Translations under genes and position numbers: made by a program
Shown: positions 51,226 through 60,754 of the stretch, in pieces
Position numbering within the stretch: position 1 is the first letter of the stretch
How the letters are laid out: every line of letters starts with the position of its first letter
The notes under the pieces: model-generated
What the model saw: the letters and a program-made list of their open reading frames with translations, nothing else
What the model was told of the DNA's origin: nothing
The model's database searches: none
Assembly (NCBI GenBank): GCA_049840435.1
Contig: JASGKY010000002.1
Coordinates: 1-64,000, forward strand
Reading direction: 5' to 3'
Origin: JADLHS01 sp049840435
Lineage (GTDB): Bacteria; Verrucomicrobiota; Verrucomicrobiia; Limisphaerales; JADLHS01
DNA length: 64,000 bases

Positions 51226-51453
51226 TCACTGACCATCCTCAAACGCACCGAGATCTGCCAGACCCCCGCTGAAGCCCACTCCCCCAGCAGACCCAATGAT
51301 GGCTGTGCCAACCAGGTTGGTAAACGGCTCGTAGGCCAGCAGCGCGGCGCGAACCGTGAGCGCGCTCGTGAAGAAGAGACTTGCCACCAAACCAGCTGGC
51401 TTAACCAAGGCCCACCGACGCACTGAACAATTCGAAATCCGATTGGACATCAT
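51226..51453 (-). pseudogene. Truncated N-terminus of a secreted LamG-type protein
   Basis: A 75-residue frame starts MMSNRISNCSVRRWALVKPA, has a signal peptide (GLVASLFFTSALTVRAA) and then LLAYEPFTNLVGTAIIGSAGGVGFSG, the usual beginning of secreted LamG-type proteins in this group, but stops after LGAFEDGQ. It sits directly upstream of the pectate lyase gene, which has its own signal peptide. It looks like the remnant of a deleted gene or of a fusion; a genuine short protein is less likely. Confidence 0.5.
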
Positions 51454-51470
51454 GTTGATTGCGCTGCGGT

Positions 51471-51500
51471 AAAAAAGCACCCCTCCAAACAAGCAGGGGT
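51471..51500 (-). terminator. Rho-independent terminator of the pseudopilin gene
   Basis: Read on the minus strand, ACCCCT (51500-51495) pairs with AGGGGT (51484-51479), followed by GC and TTTTTT (51476-51471). It lies 31 bases after the pseudopilin stop codon. Confidence 0.85.
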
Positions 51501-51531
51501 AAAATGCTAGGTAATGTTCCGCACCTAATCC

Positions 51532-52371
51532 TCAGGGCTTAAAGTTCATGATCAACCAGCGAAAGTTGTTGCCCAAGTCCTCGATGCCTCCGCCCCCGGT
51601 CTGCCCATTCTTGGTGCTGGTCCAAATCGTGGACTGATCGAAGAAGGCCTTGTCAGTTTGCAGCCGGACGTGCATGTCACCGAACAATACATTCATGGCG
51701 AGCCCCTTCTTGAGTCCGGCCCGGTGGGTCACCATATCCAGCCGATAAATCAAGTCCGAGGCGATCGCATAGCGGCCTGACAAATCAGTCGTCTTCTTGG
51801 CAAACCCGGGCGGAGCGAAGACGGGCTTGGATGCAACGGCCCGCGTCCCGAGCGTCAGCGTACCGGATTGCGGGAAATATGAATAGCCGGCGCGCACCCG
51901 ATCATTCCCATTGAACACCGGCCAGTTCCCGTTGGGAGCGGCATAATTCTCGTAGCTTCGCTCGGTCAGGTATGGATCAGTGCCGGCCTTGATACTGACC
52001 CCGCTCAAGCAGTAAAACACCCGCCCATTGGGCATCGTTTTAGTCTCATACAAATAACCCAAATTCTTGGCCCCGGCGGTGTCAATCGAGCCCTCGTACA
52101 AGTTGTAAGCCCGATCCACTGCATCCATATCCGTATCCGTCCATTGCGGCGTGGGAACTTTATCTGCATTGTCATTTCCATACATGACCATCGCCACCCC
52201 GATTTGCTTCAGGTGATTCATGCACGTGGTCCGCTTCGCCTTCTCTTTGGCGCTAGACAACGCCGGCAATAACATCGCCGCCAGAATGGCGATGATGGCG
52301 ATGACCACGAGCAATTCAATCAAGGTGAAGGCGCGCGGCGGACGGACGAGATTACGGCGGTAATATTTCAT
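51532..52371 (-). CDS. Prepilin-type N-terminal cleavage/methylation pseudopilin-like protein
   Basis: The 279-residue protein has a type IV prepilin leader: a basic start followed by RAFTLIELLVVIAIIAILAA, with cleavage expected before the Phe and the conserved Glu at +5. The residue before the cleavage site is Ala instead of the usual Gly. CMNHLKQIGVAMVMYGNDN and, near the end, MNVLFGDMHVRL (an H-x9-DG-like motif) are typical of the large pseudopilin-like families of Planctomycetota and Verrucomicrobiota. Such proteins are secreted and may take part in type II secretion or polysaccharide handling. It is flanked by its own terminator. Confidence 0.85.
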   Translation of the reverse strand: MKYYRRNLVRPPRAFTLIELLVVIAIIAILAAMLLPALSSAKEKAKRTTCMNHLKQIGVAMVMYGNDNADKVPTPQWTDTDMDAVDRAYNLYEGSIDTAGAKNLGYLYETKTMPNGRVFYCLSGVSIKAGTDPYLTERSYENYAAPNGNWPVFNGNDRVRAGYSYFPQSGTLTLGTRAVASKPVFAPPGFAKKTTDLSGRYAIASDLIYRLDMVTHRAGLKKGLAMNVLFGDMHVRLQTDKAFFDQSTIWTSTKNGQTGGGGIEDLGNNFRWLIMNFKP

Positions 52372-52474
52372 GGTTGTGGCGTTGGCACCGCTCTGAGCGG
52401 TTGGTGGTGGATTTATTCAGACAATAACCCAGCCCGTGCCACTGTCAGCCCCGCGCTTCTGCACGAAAAAGTGA

Positions 52475-52516
52475 AAAAACGGAACGCCTCAAAACCCACG
52501 AAAGGTCTTGAGGCGT
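52475..52516 (-). terminator. Rho-independent terminator of the DUF5069 gene
   Basis: Read on the minus strand, ACGCCTCAA (52516-52508) pairs with TTGAGGCGT (52492-52484) around a 15-base loop, and TTTTTT follows at 52479-52474. It lies 35 bases after the stop of the DUF5069 gene. Confidence 0.8.
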
Positions 52517-52550
52517 CCTGACCACCAACTGAAATATAACTCCCAGTGCG

Positions 52551-52979
52551 TCAAAGCCGCTTTTCGTCGGCATCAATAAAATCCACGAAGTTTTGAATGT
52601 CATTGCGATGCGTGAGATTGGCCTGCTCCTTCCGCATCTTGAGCCGGGCAATCCCCTCGGCGTCATCAGCTTTGGGATAGTTCAGCATGTTGGCTAGCAG
52701 CGTCGCCTTGTCCGCCGCGCTTTTCTTCACGTTATGCTTCACCCAATCACACACTTCACCGTCCGTGACGGAGCGTTTGACCACTTCGACCATCTGCGCA
52801 TGGGCGACCCCGGCAGCATCAAGCCAGCTTTTGTCAAAGCCACGCGAACCGTAATTTTGCTGATAGTCCGGATGCAATTTGCCGGCCAAATGCAGGCGGA
52901 TTTTGTCAATGTAACGCGGCAGGTGCGGCCAACCGTCCATAGTTTCACGTGGACTGCGGGGATAAATGATATCGCTCAT
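52551..52979 (-). CDS. DUF5069-domain protein
   Basis: The 142-residue soluble protein begins MSDIIYPRSPRETMDGWPHL and continues PRYIDKIRLHLAGKLHPDYQQN, the opening of the DUF5069 family, whose full length is about 140 residues. The C-terminal half is helical (DWVKHNVKKSAADKATLLANML). Function is unknown. It is a single gene with its own terminator. Confidence 0.8.
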   Translation of the reverse strand: MSDIIYPRSPRETMDGWPHLPRYIDKIRLHLAGKLHPDYQQNYGSRGFDKSWLDAAGVAHAQMVEVVKRSVTDGEVCDWVKHNVKKSAADKATLLANMLNYPKADDAEGIARLKMRKEQANLTHRNDIQNFVDFIDADEKRL

Positions 52980-53206
52980 GAGTGCGATAATGATGGCGTG
53001 ATACGCTAGATGTCAACTTCCAGCCCCGCGACAACCCAAAGCCGACCAGCTTGGTTTTGGAGTCTACTTTCTTATCCAGCCCAGGCTGAGAGTAAGATTA
53101 AAAGACGATTAAGATTAAGAAGGTGGATTGTCGGGTATGACCGCATGGATATGCCGGTTGCTATTTCGCACTCAAGCCAGTAAATACACTGCGAATTATT
53201 ATATTC

Positions 53207-55692
53207 GTGAAACTCAAAGTCGTACACTCCCTCGTTCTCACTGTTGGTGGATTGCTTCTCGCCGCACTGACCGCCAGCACTCCGGCCCAAGCTCAAAGCA
53301 ATGTAGCCCTCCGTGTCATGGCGGCTAACATCACGTCCGGCAACGGGCAGAGTTATGAAGGCCCGGGCATCCGCATCTTTCAAGGGCTCAAGCCCGACGT
53401 CGTCTGCGTGCAAGAATTCCGCTACAACTCCAGTTCCACTTCCAACTCGCTGCGCACCTTGGTCGACACCGCATTTGGCACTGGTTTCAATTTTTTTGTC
53501 GAGCCGAGCGGAAACATCCCCAACGGCATCATCAGCCGCTACCCCATCATCGCGGCCGGATCGTGGGATGATACGCAAGTTAGCGACCGTGGCTTCGCTT
53601 GGGCTCAGATTGATCTCCCGGGCACGAACGATCTCTACGTCGTCAGCGTCCACTTGCTGACTAGCAGTTCCGGCGTCCGCAATACCGAGGCCACCAATCT
53701 GAAAGCACTCATTCAAGCCAACTTTCCCGCCAATGCCTGGATCGTCATCGGCGGCGACTGTAACACCGATAGTCGTGGGGAAGCTTGCATCAGCACATTC
53801 AAAACGTTTCTCAGCGATACACCAGTCCCGTCGGACGAAGTTTCCGGTAGCGACGCCGAAAACACGAATGCCGGCCGCAGCAAGCCTTACGATTATGTCC
53901 TCCCCAGTTTCTCCCTGACGAATTATCTGACTTCAGTCGTAGTCGGCACCCACACCTTTTCCAGCGGCCTCGTCTTCGACTCACGCGTGTATCCCACCTT
54001 GAGCGACGTTTCCCCCGTCCAATCCGGCGACTCTGGCGTCACCGGCATGCAACACATGGCCATCGTCAAAGATTTCCTGATTCCCGTCGGCGCTGGCACG
54101 GTCACCAACCCGCCGAGCATCACCACCCAACCGCTCAGCCAGACCAATGCGCTTGGCGGCAATGTTACTTTCTCAGTTGTGGCCAACGGCGCGACTCCCC
54201 TCACCTATCAATGGCGGCTCTACAATACGAACCTGTCCAACGCCACAGCCGCGAGCCTTTTGCTCACAAATATCCAGCCAATCAACGCCGGCGATTACAC
54301 CGTCATCATCACGAACGCCTTTGGCAGCATCACCAGCGCGGTCGCCAAACTCACCGTGAACGCTGCACCTTACATCAACACTCAACCGCAAAGCCTATCC
54401 GTCAACGCTGGCGTCAACGCCGCCTTCAGCGTCTCCGCTGCAGGCGGCGCGCCGCTGTTCTATCAATGGCGCTTTGCAGGTGTGGATATTTCTAACGCAA
54501 CCAACAGTGTTTACACCCGCGCGAACGCGCAGCCGGTTGATGCAGGAAGTTACTCCGTCGTCGTCAGCAATTATGCCGGCAGCGTGACTAGCGCGGTTGC
54601 GGTTCTCACCGTGAACACGACTCCTGCCGGAGTTATTGCACAATGGAATTTTAACAGTGCGCCTGCAGATGGCGTGGTTACCACCGGCAGCACGACTCCT
54701 TCTGTGGGCACCGGCACGGCGGCACTGTATGGCGGGGCCACGGCCACCTTTGCGACCGGCGACACGGCTTTTGATCCAGCAGGCTCACTGACAACTCCGG
54801 GTGGAATACAGCCACATATCCCGCCCAAAGCGCGGGTAATAAAACTCGCGGTGTGCAATTCAACGTCAGCACTGCAGGCCGTCAAAACATCTTGGTCACT
54901 TGGACACTGCGCGTGAGCAGCACCGCCAGTAAATACTCCCGGCTGCAGTACACCACCAACGGCACTGACTTCCTCGACTTCCCGACTCCGATTTCCCTGA
55001 GTGCCGACAGTGTTTTTGAGCGCAAGACAAATGACCTCAGCAGCCTGATTGGCGTCAGCGACAACTCGAACTTCGCCATCCGGCTCGTGTCAGAATTTGA
55101 AGGTACCGCCATCAACAATGGCAACGCCAACTACGTCACTCCATCCGGAGGCACTTATGCCACCGCTGGCACCGGCACTATGCGTTACGACATGGTAACC
55201 ATTTATGGCTCACCCCTCGTCACTGGCACCGCACCCGTCATCACCAACCAACCGGTCAATCAAGCGGCGGCGCAAGGAGACAATGCCACCTTCACCGTCG
55301 GCGCGGACGGCACACTGCCGCTCAGCTACCAATGGCGCTTCAATCTTGCGGACATCAGCGGCGCAACGTCCGCCACCTACACGCGCAGCAATGTGCAACC
55401 CGCGCACATCGGCAGCTATTCCGTCATCGTCAGCAACAGTGCTGGATTGACCACCAGTTCCAATGTGACCTTAAGCCTTATCGTGCCGCAACCGGCACTA
55501 AGCACGCCAGCCGCTGGGATCTTGCAGTGGCAGGGCTTGAGCAACCTGACTTACACAATCCAAACCAGCACGAATCTCACGAGCACCAACTGGAGCACGC
55601 TTGGAACCGCAACCGCCCCGAATGGAGCACTCTCGTTCACCAATCTCCCGGCAACCGATGCGCAGCGCTACTACCGCGTGGTGTATCCCTGA
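53207..55692 (+). pseudogene. Secreted endonuclease/exonuclease/phosphatase-family protein with Ig-like domains, frameshifted
   Basis: The signal peptide (LVLTVGGLLLAALTASTPAQA) is followed by an EEP-fold domain (about 33-290): LRVMAANITSGNGQ, DVVCVQEFRYN with the metal-binding Glu, VVSVHLLTSSS, IVIGGDCNTDS with the catalytic Asp/Asn, and SGVTGMQHMAIVKDF near the end of the domain. Two Ig-like domains follow, then a region that breaks near 54786: DPAGS should continue TDNSGWNTATYPAQSAGNKTRGVQF in another frame, and from there the frame is open to the stop. A third Ig-like domain and a C-terminal segment ending AQRYYRVVYP follow. Extracellular nuclease or phosphodiesterase activity is likely. 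Confidence 0.8.
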
Positions 55693-55703
55693 AGTTCCTG
55701 AAG

Positions 55704-57113
55704 CTATTTCTCGGCGCGGCTCTCGATCTCACCGGTCTTGAGTCGCGTGCGCAAACGTTGGCCGGCCTTGATCTCTTTTGCATCGTGTAAAATCTCACCC
55801 GTCACCGCATCTGTGGTGATGGAGTAACCGCGTGCCAAGACCTGCTCCGGCCCGAGCAAACGCAACCGCGCTTCCAGAGCCCCCAACCGATTCTTCACCT
55901 CACGCAATTGGGTCTTGCCCAGTTCCTGCAAACGTCGCGCACTCAGTTGGAGATGCTCGCGATGTTGTTTGAGTGCCTGCCCCGGACGAACCAGCTTCAA
56001 TCGCGCCACCAGGTTTTGCCACGTCACCCGCTGCTCCCGCGCTCCCTGCCGGGCGCAACGCAGCAGTGAATCATGCAAATCATCCAGCCGCTGCGCCTGC
56101 TCCGCGAGCCAGCGCTGGGGATGAACCCGAACCAATCGTTGCGCAGTAACTTCAAAACCATCCTGCGCCCGAGCCAGACCACGCCGCGCGTAAAAACTCA
56201 TCGCCTCCGCCGCCCCCGCAACAAACTCGCGGCTCGCAAACACGCCTTCCGTGATCAACTCCGCCGCCGCACTCGGCGTCGCGGCACGTAGATCCGCGAC
56301 AAAATCGGCGATGGTAAAATCAATCTCATGCCCGACGGCGGAAACCACCGGTAGTTCTGATTCAAAGATCGCCCGCGCCACGGCCTCTTCGTTGAACGCC
56401 CACAGGTCCTCCAGTGAACCGCCACCGCGTGTGACCAGAATCAAATCCATTTTGGATTTTTGATTTTGGATTCCGGATTGGTTCAGCTCGTTCAATAACC
56501 GGATTGCCTCGGCAATCTCGCGCGCCGCGCCATCCCCTTGCACGCGGCTGGGCACAAGTATGATTTCAAGGCCGGGATTCCGGCGTTGAATCACATGCAA
56601 CACATCGCGGATCGCCGCGCCCGTTGGCGAGGTGACGAGGCCGATGCGCTGGGGATAACGTGGCAACGGACGCTTGCGCTCCGCCGCGAACAAGCCTTCG
56701 GCGGCGAGCTTTTGTTTGAGTTGCTCGAACCTGAGTTGCAGCGCGCCGACACCCTGCAGCTCTACGGCGCGGACGAGCATCTGATATTGCCCGCGCGCTT
56801 CATAGACGGTGATCTCGCCCTGCAACAAAACCTTCTGGCCGTCCTGCATCAGGTCGCGATGCGGCACTTTTTCCTGGCGGAACAGCACACACGCGAGTTG
56901 CGCGCCTTCGTCTTTGAGCGTGAAATAAATGTGCCCGGAACTGCCCTGCAACCGGAAGTTACTGATCTCGCCGCTGACCCAGACCGAGCCGATCTGTTTT
57001 TCGAGCAGCCGTTTGACCTGCGTGGTGAGTTCGCTGACTGAGATCACGCGGCGGGTTTGCTCCGGCGAAAACAGTTCGCCGAAATTCCACTGGGATTTGG
57101 CCTGCTTGCTCAT
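55704..57113 (-). CDS. xseA: Exodeoxyribonuclease VII large subunit
   Basis: The 469-residue protein has the N-terminal OB-fold (VISVSELTTQVKRLLEKQIGSVWVSGEISNFR) and the catalytic domain with RIGLVTSPTGAAIRDVLHVIQRRNPG, LVTRGGGSLEDLWAFNEE and AVGHEIDFTIADFVADLRAATPSAAAEL. A long helical region and the end ARGYSITTDAVTGEILHDAKEI complete the family pattern. With XseB (not in the window) it degrades single-stranded DNA. The length is slightly above the usual 400-460. Confidence 0.95.
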   Translation of the reverse strand: MSKQAKSQWNFGELFSPEQTRRVISVSELTTQVKRLLEKQIGSVWVSGEISNFRLQGSSGHIYFTLKDEGAQLACVLFRQEKVPHRDLMQDGQKVLLQGEITVYEARGQYQMLVRAVELQGVGALQLRFEQLKQKLAAEGLFAAERKRPLPRYPQRIGLVTSPTGAAIRDVLHVIQRRNPGLEIILVPSRVQGDGAAREIAEAIRLLNELNQSGIQNQKSKMDLILVTRGGGSLEDLWAFNEEAVARAIFESELPVVSAVGHEIDFTIADFVADLRAATPSAAAELITEGVFASREFVAGAAEAMSFYARRGLARAQDGFEVTAQRLVRVHPQRWLAEQAQRLDDLHDSLLRCARQGAREQRVTWQNLVARLKLVRPGQALKQHREHLQLSARRLQELGKTQLREVKNRLGALEARLRLLGPEQVLARGYSITTDAVTGEILHDAKEIKAGQRLRTRLKTGEIESRAEK

Positions 57114-57140
57114 AGGGTTTGCCAGCCAGCCTCGGCTAGC

Positions 57141-58108
57141 TTAACCCGCTTCGGCGCGGAGGAATTGCGTGCCGGCAGCAGCCGTGATTTCCGCGACCGG
57201 CAAGCTCGCCGGCAGCAGACAAAATTCTCCCGCGCGACAAATCGCATCGCCCGCCCGCACTTCCCCACCGACCACACCGATGATCTGCATCCGCCGGCTC
57301 GGCAATTTGATGCTACCAGCGGTCGTCACGCGGAATTGCTCGACGACGAACAACGGATGCTTCACGAGCTGCCGCGAGCGGAAGTTTGACCCCGACCACC
57401 TCTTCACCCGCCACCAGCGCTGGCTCGAAGTCGTTGAAATCAATGCTCGCGAGCGATTGCGGCACGTGCAATTCGCGCGGCTTGCCATCGAGCCCGACGC
57501 GATTCCAGTCGAACACGCGATACGTCGTGTCCGAGTTCTGCTGAATCTCGAAAATGACCAACCCCGCGCCGATGGCGTGCACACGCCCGCTCGGCAGAAA
57601 CATCGAGTCACCCGCCTTCACCGGCGCGCGATGAAAACATTCCGCCACCGTCCCGTCGCCGATGCGCCGCTCGAAATCCGCGCGCGTCACGCCGCGCTTG
57701 AGGCCGACGTAAAGTTCCGCGTTCGGGATGGCGTCCGCGATGAACCACATCTCCGTCTTGGGATCACCCTTGAGTTCCGCCGCCTTGGACGCTGGCGGGT
57801 GGACTTGGAGTGAAAGTTTTTCCTGCGCATCGAGCAGCTTGATCAGCAGCGGAAAGCGCCCGGCTTCAAGCTTCGCGTCACCCAGCAGATCGGCGCGATG
57901 ATTCTCCACGAGCCAGTGCAGGTCTTTGCCCGCGAGCGGACCGTTGGCGATCACACTGACATCGCCGGGGCGATCACTGATTTCCCAGGACTCACCGATG
58001 GGCACGGTGGCAGGAAGTTTCTTGCCGGTACAGGCGTTCGAGATTGCGAGCGCCCCAGACACGTTCTTTGAAGATGGGGCGAAACGTCAGCGGATACAGA
58101 GCAGCCAT
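57141..58108 (-). pseudogene. manA: Mannose-6-phosphate isomerase, type I, frameshifted twice
   Basis: The reading begins MAALYPLTFRPIFKERVWGARNLERLY (58108), breaks near 58027 where one extra C separates it from GKKLPATVPIGESWEISDRPGDVSVI, and continues through the zinc-site motifs LSLQVHPP (His) and TEMWFIADA (Glu) and GRVHAIGAGLVIFEIQQNSDTTYR. A second break near 57370 leads from VVGVKLPLAA to LVKHPLFVVEQFRV and the stop at 57141. Corrected length, about 320 residues, fits the short Bacillus-type ManA. It interconverts mannose 6-phosphate and fructose 6-phosphate. It lies 20 bases downstream of accA on the same strand. Confidence 0.85.
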
Positions 58109-58128
58109 TGTAAAAATCAGAAATGCGG

Positions 58129-59157
58129 TTAAGCCACCGCCGGAGCGGGCGTACGTTTGGTTTTCTTCGGCGCCGGCTTGCCGGCTTCCGTCGGCGCTTT
58201 TTCGAGGAAATGGCCGTGCGCGCGGAACTTGTCGTAACGCCGCTTGAGCCGTTCCGCCCCGCTCAATCCCTGCAACTCTTCCAGATGGCGGATCAGCGTG
58301 GCTTTGAAAGTGGTGGCCGTTTCCGCGACATTGGTATGCGCGCCGCCGAGCGGCTCGGGAACAATTTCGTCCACGAGCTTGAGTTCCAACAAATGTTTTG
58401 CCGTGATCTTGAGGGCTTCCGCCGCCTTGGCCGACGCGGAACGATCCTTCCACAAAATCGCTGCGCAACCTTCCGGACTGATGACGGAGTAATACGCGTT
58501 CTCCAAAATCAACACGCGATCTGCCACGCCGATGCCGAGCGCGCCGCCCGACCCGCCTTCCCCGATGACCGTGGCCACGATCGGCACTTCCATCATCGTC
58601 ATCTCGCGCAGATTCACTGCGATGGCTTCCGCGATGTGTCGCTCCTCCGCGCCGATGCCGGGATACGCGCCCGCCGTGTCAATCAACGTGATGATCGGCA
58701 ACCCGAACTTGTCCGCCATACGCATCAAGCGCAGCGCCTTGCGATAGCCTTCCGGATGCGCCGAACCAAAGTTGCGAAGAATATTCTCCTTGGTGTCCCG
58801 CCCCTTTTGCGTGCCGAGGACGACGACGCGATGCTCTCCCAGCTTGGCAAAGCCGCCCACGACCGCGCGGTCATCTGCAAAGAGCCGGTCCCCGTGCAGC
58901 TCCTCAAATTCTGTGAACGCCGTCTTGATGTAATCCAGCGTGTAAGGCCGCTTGGGATGCCGGGCCAGTTGGACGCGCTGCCACGGAGTCAGGTTGGAAT
59001 AAATCTCCTTCCGGGTCTCCTCGATCTTCTTCTGGATCTGGGCAATTTCCTCCTCAAAACTCACGTCAATCGAGTGGGTTTCCGGGTGTTGGCGGAGGTC
59101 TTCGAGTTTCTTCTGCAATTCAAAGATCGGCTTCTCGAAGTCGAGCTGATGTTTCAT
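58129..59157 (-). CDS. accA: Acetyl-CoA carboxylase carboxyltransferase subunit alpha
   Basis: The 342-residue protein is the alpha subunit of the carboxyltransferase that makes malonyl-CoA. N-terminal helices (LDFEKPIFELQKKLEDLRQH) precede the crotonase-fold core with HGDRLFADDRAVVGGFAKLG, PIITLIDTAGAYPGIGAEERHIAEAIA, VIGEGGSGGALGIGVADRVL and YYSVISPEGCAAILWKD. The C-terminus has an extra Lys/Pro/Ala-rich tail (about 318-342). It is intact and upstream of manA. Confidence 0.96.
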   Translation of the reverse strand: MKHQLDFEKPIFELQKKLEDLRQHPETHSIDVSFEEEIAQIQKKIEETRKEIYSNLTPWQRVQLARHPKRPYTLDYIKTAFTEFEELHGDRLFADDRAVVGGFAKLGEHRVVVLGTQKGRDTKENILRNFGSAHPEGYRKALRLMRMADKFGLPIITLIDTAGAYPGIGAEERHIAEAIAVNLREMTMMEVPIVATVIGEGGSGGALGIGVADRVLILENAYYSVISPEGCAAILWKDRSASAKAAEALKITAKHLLELKLVDEIVPEPLGGAHTNVAETATTFKATLIRHLEELQGLSGAERLKRRYDKFRAHGHFLEKAPTEAGKPAPKKTKRTPAPAVA

Positions 59158-59478
59158 GCGGCGGGCATTTTAGTGCAGGCCAAGCAGGAAGCAACGGGGA
59201 ATTCAGTGAACCCCCTCAACCTGCACCCAGCGTTTGATTTACCTCCGGATTCAAGGTCAACCAGGCGCTTGCCCCTCTGGACGCCAGCCCTAGAGTTGCC
59301 TCTCAATCGCACCACGTGGGAAATCAAGCTGAACCAACTCAGCGCCACCGCAAAGCTGGAGCAGAAGATCATGCAGGTGGAAGCCAGTGACTTTGCCAGC
59401 TCGTTCCGCCGTGGAAGGCCATCCGAAACGAATGATCGGGACCAACCCGTGGCCCCCGACCACGCCGACACCACCGCC
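59158..59478. other. Region between accA and the integron, no gene supported
   Basis: This 321-base stretch has a possible 99-codon plus-strand frame from GTG 59206 to 59505 (contains LNQLSATAKLEQKIMQVEASDFASSF), with no recognisable domain. It may be a remnant. No integrase motifs were found on either strand. Confidence 0.4.
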
Positions 59479-59697
59479 TCAGCACCGCGGCGCCGCCGCC
59501 AATGATCGGACCAGAGCCTTCCGCAGACTGGTCAGGACCTTGGTCAGCGAAACCGGGCGACCCTCTTTGGGCCAAGGCGCACCGTTCATCCTGACCCAAA
59601 ACTGCCGCGCCGCCGTGAAAGAGGTGCGGGTCAGTTGGATTTTGAGATTTTTATTCCGGTGATAATCCTTGATAGAAATTCGCAGGTCCGCTTTCAT
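59479..59697 (-). CDS. Small hypothetical protein opposite the cassette array
   Basis: A 72-residue basic protein beginning MKADLRISIKDYHRNKNLKI and ending LTKVLTSLRKALVR. I do not recognise it. It starts 63 bases before the attI-like core and points away from the cassettes, the place and direction in which an integron integrase gene is usually found, but it is far too short and has no tyrosine-recombinase motif. A longer in-frame reading from 60015 runs through the first cassette and is not credible. Confidence 0.5.
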   Translation of the reverse strand: MKADLRISIKDYHRNKNLKIQLTRTSFTAARQFWVRMNGAPWPKEGRPVSLTKVLTSLRKALVRSLAAAPRC

Positions 59698-59710
59698 AAA
59701 ACCATGAAAA

Positions 59711-59780
59711 CCAAGGCTACTAGGAAAATCAACCGTGCACTGGGTCGTGCACGCCTTGGCGTCTAATAACAATGTTAGAC
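59711..59780. promoter_or_regulatory. attI-like integron recombination site
   Basis: GTCTAATAACAATGTTAGAC (59761-59780) is a paired integrase-site core: GTCTAA and TTAGAC are inverted around AACAAT-type spacer, the layout of known attI simple sites (YYTAA-AACAA-GTTARRC). GTTAGAC (59774-59780) is the first crossover point, and the first cassette gene starts 11 bases later. A nested hairpin, CCAAGGC/GCCTTGG (59711-59717 with 59753-59759) enclosing GTGCAC/GTGCAC, lies just before. No integrase gene is in view, so it could instead be the remnant end of a lost attC. Confidence 0.6.
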
Positions 59781-59790
59781 CACTTCCCGT

Positions 59791-60033
59791 ATGACACACG
59801 ACGAGTTGATTGCCAAAGCGCGAGAGCACATGAAGCCATTCGACAGTCGCAAATCCTTCGGCGTATCCTCGGATGTGTTCACTGCTTCCAGAGTCCAGGA
59901 GGCGGCACGAGTGATTCTCGGCAGCACGCAGCGCGATGATTACATTGAGGTTTTTGTGGATAGTCAGACTGGTGATTTCATCACTGCCACTTACCATCCC
60001 GGACCACCAAAGCATGATGGAGAAAGACGATGA
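59791..60033 (+). CDS. Cassette 1: hypothetical protein, 80 residues
   Basis: A small soluble protein beginning MTHDELIAKAREHMKPFDSR with a central segment DYIEVFVDSQTGDFITATYHPG. I do not recognise it. As the first cassette after the attI-like site it is the one most likely to be transcribed from an upstream promoter. Its stop lies 4 bases before the attC core. Confidence 0.65.
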   Translation: MTHDELIAKAREHMKPFDSRKSFGVSSDVFTASRVQEAARVILGSTQRDDYIEVFVDSQTGDFITATYHPGPPKHDGERR

Positions 60034-60037
60034 CGTG

Positions 60038-60130
60038 GTCTAACCATGCGCTGCAGCGAACCCGGCATGAGCGTCGCGGTTGCAATCGAGCCGTCCCGCG
60101 GGCCGGGTCGCTGAGCTTGGGTCGTTAGCA
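60038..60130 (+). other. attC site 1 (93 bp)
   Basis: Begins GTCTAAC (60038-60044), complementary to the GTTAGAC that starts cassette 1, and ends GTTAGCA (60124-60130). Confidence 0.9.
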
Positions 60131-60136
60131 GTCAAT

Positions 60137-60649
60137 ATGCGCTTCCACATCGCGAGTTTAGTGCTGAGTAGCGTTTTGTTCTCATGCTTTGCTTGCTGCG
60201 GAGGACAGAGCGGCGAGGTGCTTGTGGTTGGCTATACAAATGGCGCGCCTGTTACAAAGGTGGGGACGAATGACTACTACCGCGACAAGCTCTCGCATGG
60301 TTTAGACAAGAAGACGCTGGACGTGAAGTTAGATAGCCCGAAGGACTGGCGGAAGAGTTACGAGCAGTTCAGCAGCGTGCTCGTCAAAGAGGCGAAGACG
60401 GCAGGTTTAGATGCGGACTCTCTGGAGAAGCTTCTGAAGAGGCTGATTCGTGCCAAAGAGAACAAAGAGCTGGCGCTGATACCTGTTGCGGCCCACCAGA
60501 CTCAGGATGGTGGAGAGCCTTTGTGGATCATCACGTTCAAATGGGAGGAGGAGAAAGCAGTCCTTGAAGGAAGCATGATGGCGCACATCCGGTATTTTTG
60601 GTTCCATAGGCGCAGTTTGAAACAGATAGATTTCCTGACATGCGGTTGA
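60137..60649 (+). CDS. Cassette 2: secreted or lipoprotein-like hypothetical, 170 residues
   Basis: The product starts MRFHIASLVLSSVLFSCFAC, a signal peptide with Cys residues that could act as a lipobox (LFSC). The mature part is soluble: NDYYRDKLSHGLDKKTLDVKLDSP and DADSLEKLLKRLIRAKENKE. Function unknown. The ATG at 60137 is the first start after the attC core; the longer frame from 60080 reads through the attC site and is rejected. Its stop is 1 base before the next attC. Confidence 0.65.
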   Translation: MRFHIASLVLSSVLFSCFACCGGQSGEVLVVGYTNGAPVTKVGTNDYYRDKLSHGLDKKTLDVKLDSPKDWRKSYEQFSSVLVKEAKTAGLDADSLEKLLKRLIRAKENKELALIPVAAHQTQDGGEPLWIITFKWEEEKAVLEGSMMAHIRYFWFHRRSLKQIDFLTCG

Positions 60650-60650
60650 C

Positions 60651-60743
60651 TGCTAACCATACGCTGCAGCGAACCCGGCCATCGCGTCACTGTTGCAATC
60701 GTGGCGTCCCGTGGGCCGGGTCGCTGAGCTTTAGTCGTTAGAC
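60651..60743 (+). other. attC site 2 (93 bp)
   Basis: Begins TGCTAAC (60651-60657), complementary to the GTTAGCA that starts cassette 2, and ends GTTAGAC (60737-60743). Confidence 0.9.
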
Positions 60744-60754
60744 CGCTTCACACC

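Noticed and set aside
58123..59505. 460-codon plus-strand frame across accA
   Set aside because: Antisense to the well-conserved accA gene; only the last 100 codons lie outside it and show no domain.
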